From assembly GCF_017357405.1 (NCBI RefSeq), contig NZ_CP071598.1, positions 868,001 to 932,000 on the forward strand: a DNA stretch of 64,000 bases, in the 5' to 3' direction. This DNA comes from Halomontanus rarus (GTDB taxonomy: Archaea > Halobacteriota > Halobacteria > Halobacteriales > Natrialbaceae). Positions 63,652 through 64,000 of the stretch are shown here, piece after piece; positions within the stretch are counted from its first letter, which is position 1, and every line of letters starts with the position of its first letter. Both the position numbers and the translations under genes were made by a program. The notes beneath the pieces are model-generated. The model ran no database searches and was not told the DNA's origin. It saw only the letters and a list, made by a program, of their open reading frames with translations.

Positions 63652-64000
63652 TTACAGCTCTCCTCGGATAATCGCCGCGACTCGTTCTCGGTCGAACAGC
63701 TGCTCGTCGTCGGGAATTTCGGGGTAGGGCCCGTCGACGTACGTCGGCCACTCGCCGAACCGGTCGGGATACAGTTGCTTTGCCGTCATTTCGAGCTGGA
63801 AGAGGTTCAGTATCGGTCCCTGGTACCGTGCGCCCTGGGCGTACACGCGTCCGTTCTCGACTGCGGTGAGGTTCCGCCCGACCGAATCGTCCGCGAGTCC
63901 GTCTCTGACCGCCGCCATGTCTGTCTGTGGGTGCATCCCACCCAGCGTGAAGATGACGTCGGGATCGGCCTCGAGCATCGCTTCCATGTCGACTCTGTCG
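63652..64000 (-). CDS. Iron/B12-type ABC transporter substrate-binding protein, C-terminal part (start beyond window)
   Basis: The frame remains open to the window edge, giving the last 115 residues of a periplasmic-binding-protein-like (PF01497, BtuF/FepB) protein. EADPDVIFTLGGMHPQ is the inter-lobe segment after the helical linker, and LTAVENGRVYAQGARYQGPI is the strand-turn conserved near the C-terminus of such proteins. It binds a metal-siderophore, heme or cobalamin outside the cell for an ABC importer. The N-terminal signal/lipobox is outside the window. Confidence 0.78.
   Translation of the reverse strand, partial: DRVDMEAMLEADPDVIFTLGGMHPQTDMAAVRDGLADDSVGRNLTAVENGRVYAQGARYQGPILNLFQLEMTAKQLYPDRFGEWPTYVDGPYPEIPDDEQLFDRERVAAIIRGEL

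Overview
This window comes from a haloarchaeon, most likely in or near the Natrialbaceae (Haloterrigena/Natrinema/Natronorubrum type). The signs are high GC, very acidic proteins, many CTCGAG-type codon pairs, Tat-dependent lipoproteins, TATA-box promoters close to start codons, and archaeal or haloarchaeal families (RPA1-RPAP1-phosphoesterase operon, rod-determining factor RdfA, archaea-specific SMC-related protein, archaeal Lhr helicase). The identification is by recognition; no search was run. No rRNA, tRNA or CRISPR array was found.

Layout. 0-16.6 kb is a sugar-acid and carbohydrate catabolic region: three enolase-superfamily dehydratases, a beta-glucuronidase (GH2) divergent from a D-mannonate-dehydratase-like gene, two TIM-barrel sugar isomerases/epimerases, a Gfo/Idh/MocA oxidoreductase, two ThuA-like proteins, an aldo/keto reductase, and a glycolate/D-lactate oxidase plus class V aminotransferase plus hydroxypyruvate-isomerase set. 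A decayed IS200/IS605-type TnpB copy sits at the 3' end of the isomerase gene. 16.8-20.2 kb holds a lipoprotein and the RdfA/SMC-related pair. 21-28 kb is central metabolism and redox: epimerase, second aldo/keto reductase, succinate-semialdehyde-type dehydrogenase, quinone oxidoreductase, acetolactate-synthase-like TPP enzyme.

28.1-29.6 kb is the most unusual locus. An ATPase fused to a PD-(D/E)XK-like nuclease domain is preceded by a strictly 15-bp-phased array of TAGNCTA palindromes that abuts its TATA box. 29.7-34 kb carries an Lhr-type helicase and an erythromycin-esterase-family protein. 34.1-38.0 kb is an AT-rich island with a prolyl-oligopeptidase-like hydrolase and small membrane or lipoproteins. 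38.1-41 kb has a DUF7127-like protein and an exported GH51 arabinofuranosidase. 41.4-45.3 kb is the ssDNA-binding operon rpa1-rpap1-rpe.

45.5-64 kb is mixed: a 3-hydroxyisobutyrate-dehydrogenase-like gene behind a perfect palindrome, a coupled small membrane protein/DUF7123 pair, riboflavin reductase, large catalase, nucleotidyltransferase, cupin, a Tat-exported repeat protein with N-glycosylation-rich tail, a quinone/enal reductase, a 51-residue zinc-finger protein missed by usual length cut-offs, two universal stress proteins, MazG, a MATE exporter, a large lipoprotein, and the end of a metal/siderophore binding protein.

Working together: the first 16 kb plus the GH51 enzyme suggest use of plant or algal uronic-acid-containing polymers (arabinose side chains removed outside the cell, glucuronides cleaved inside, aldonic acids dehydrated). 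The aldehyde dehydrogenase and TPP enzyme could receive downstream products; that last link is inference.
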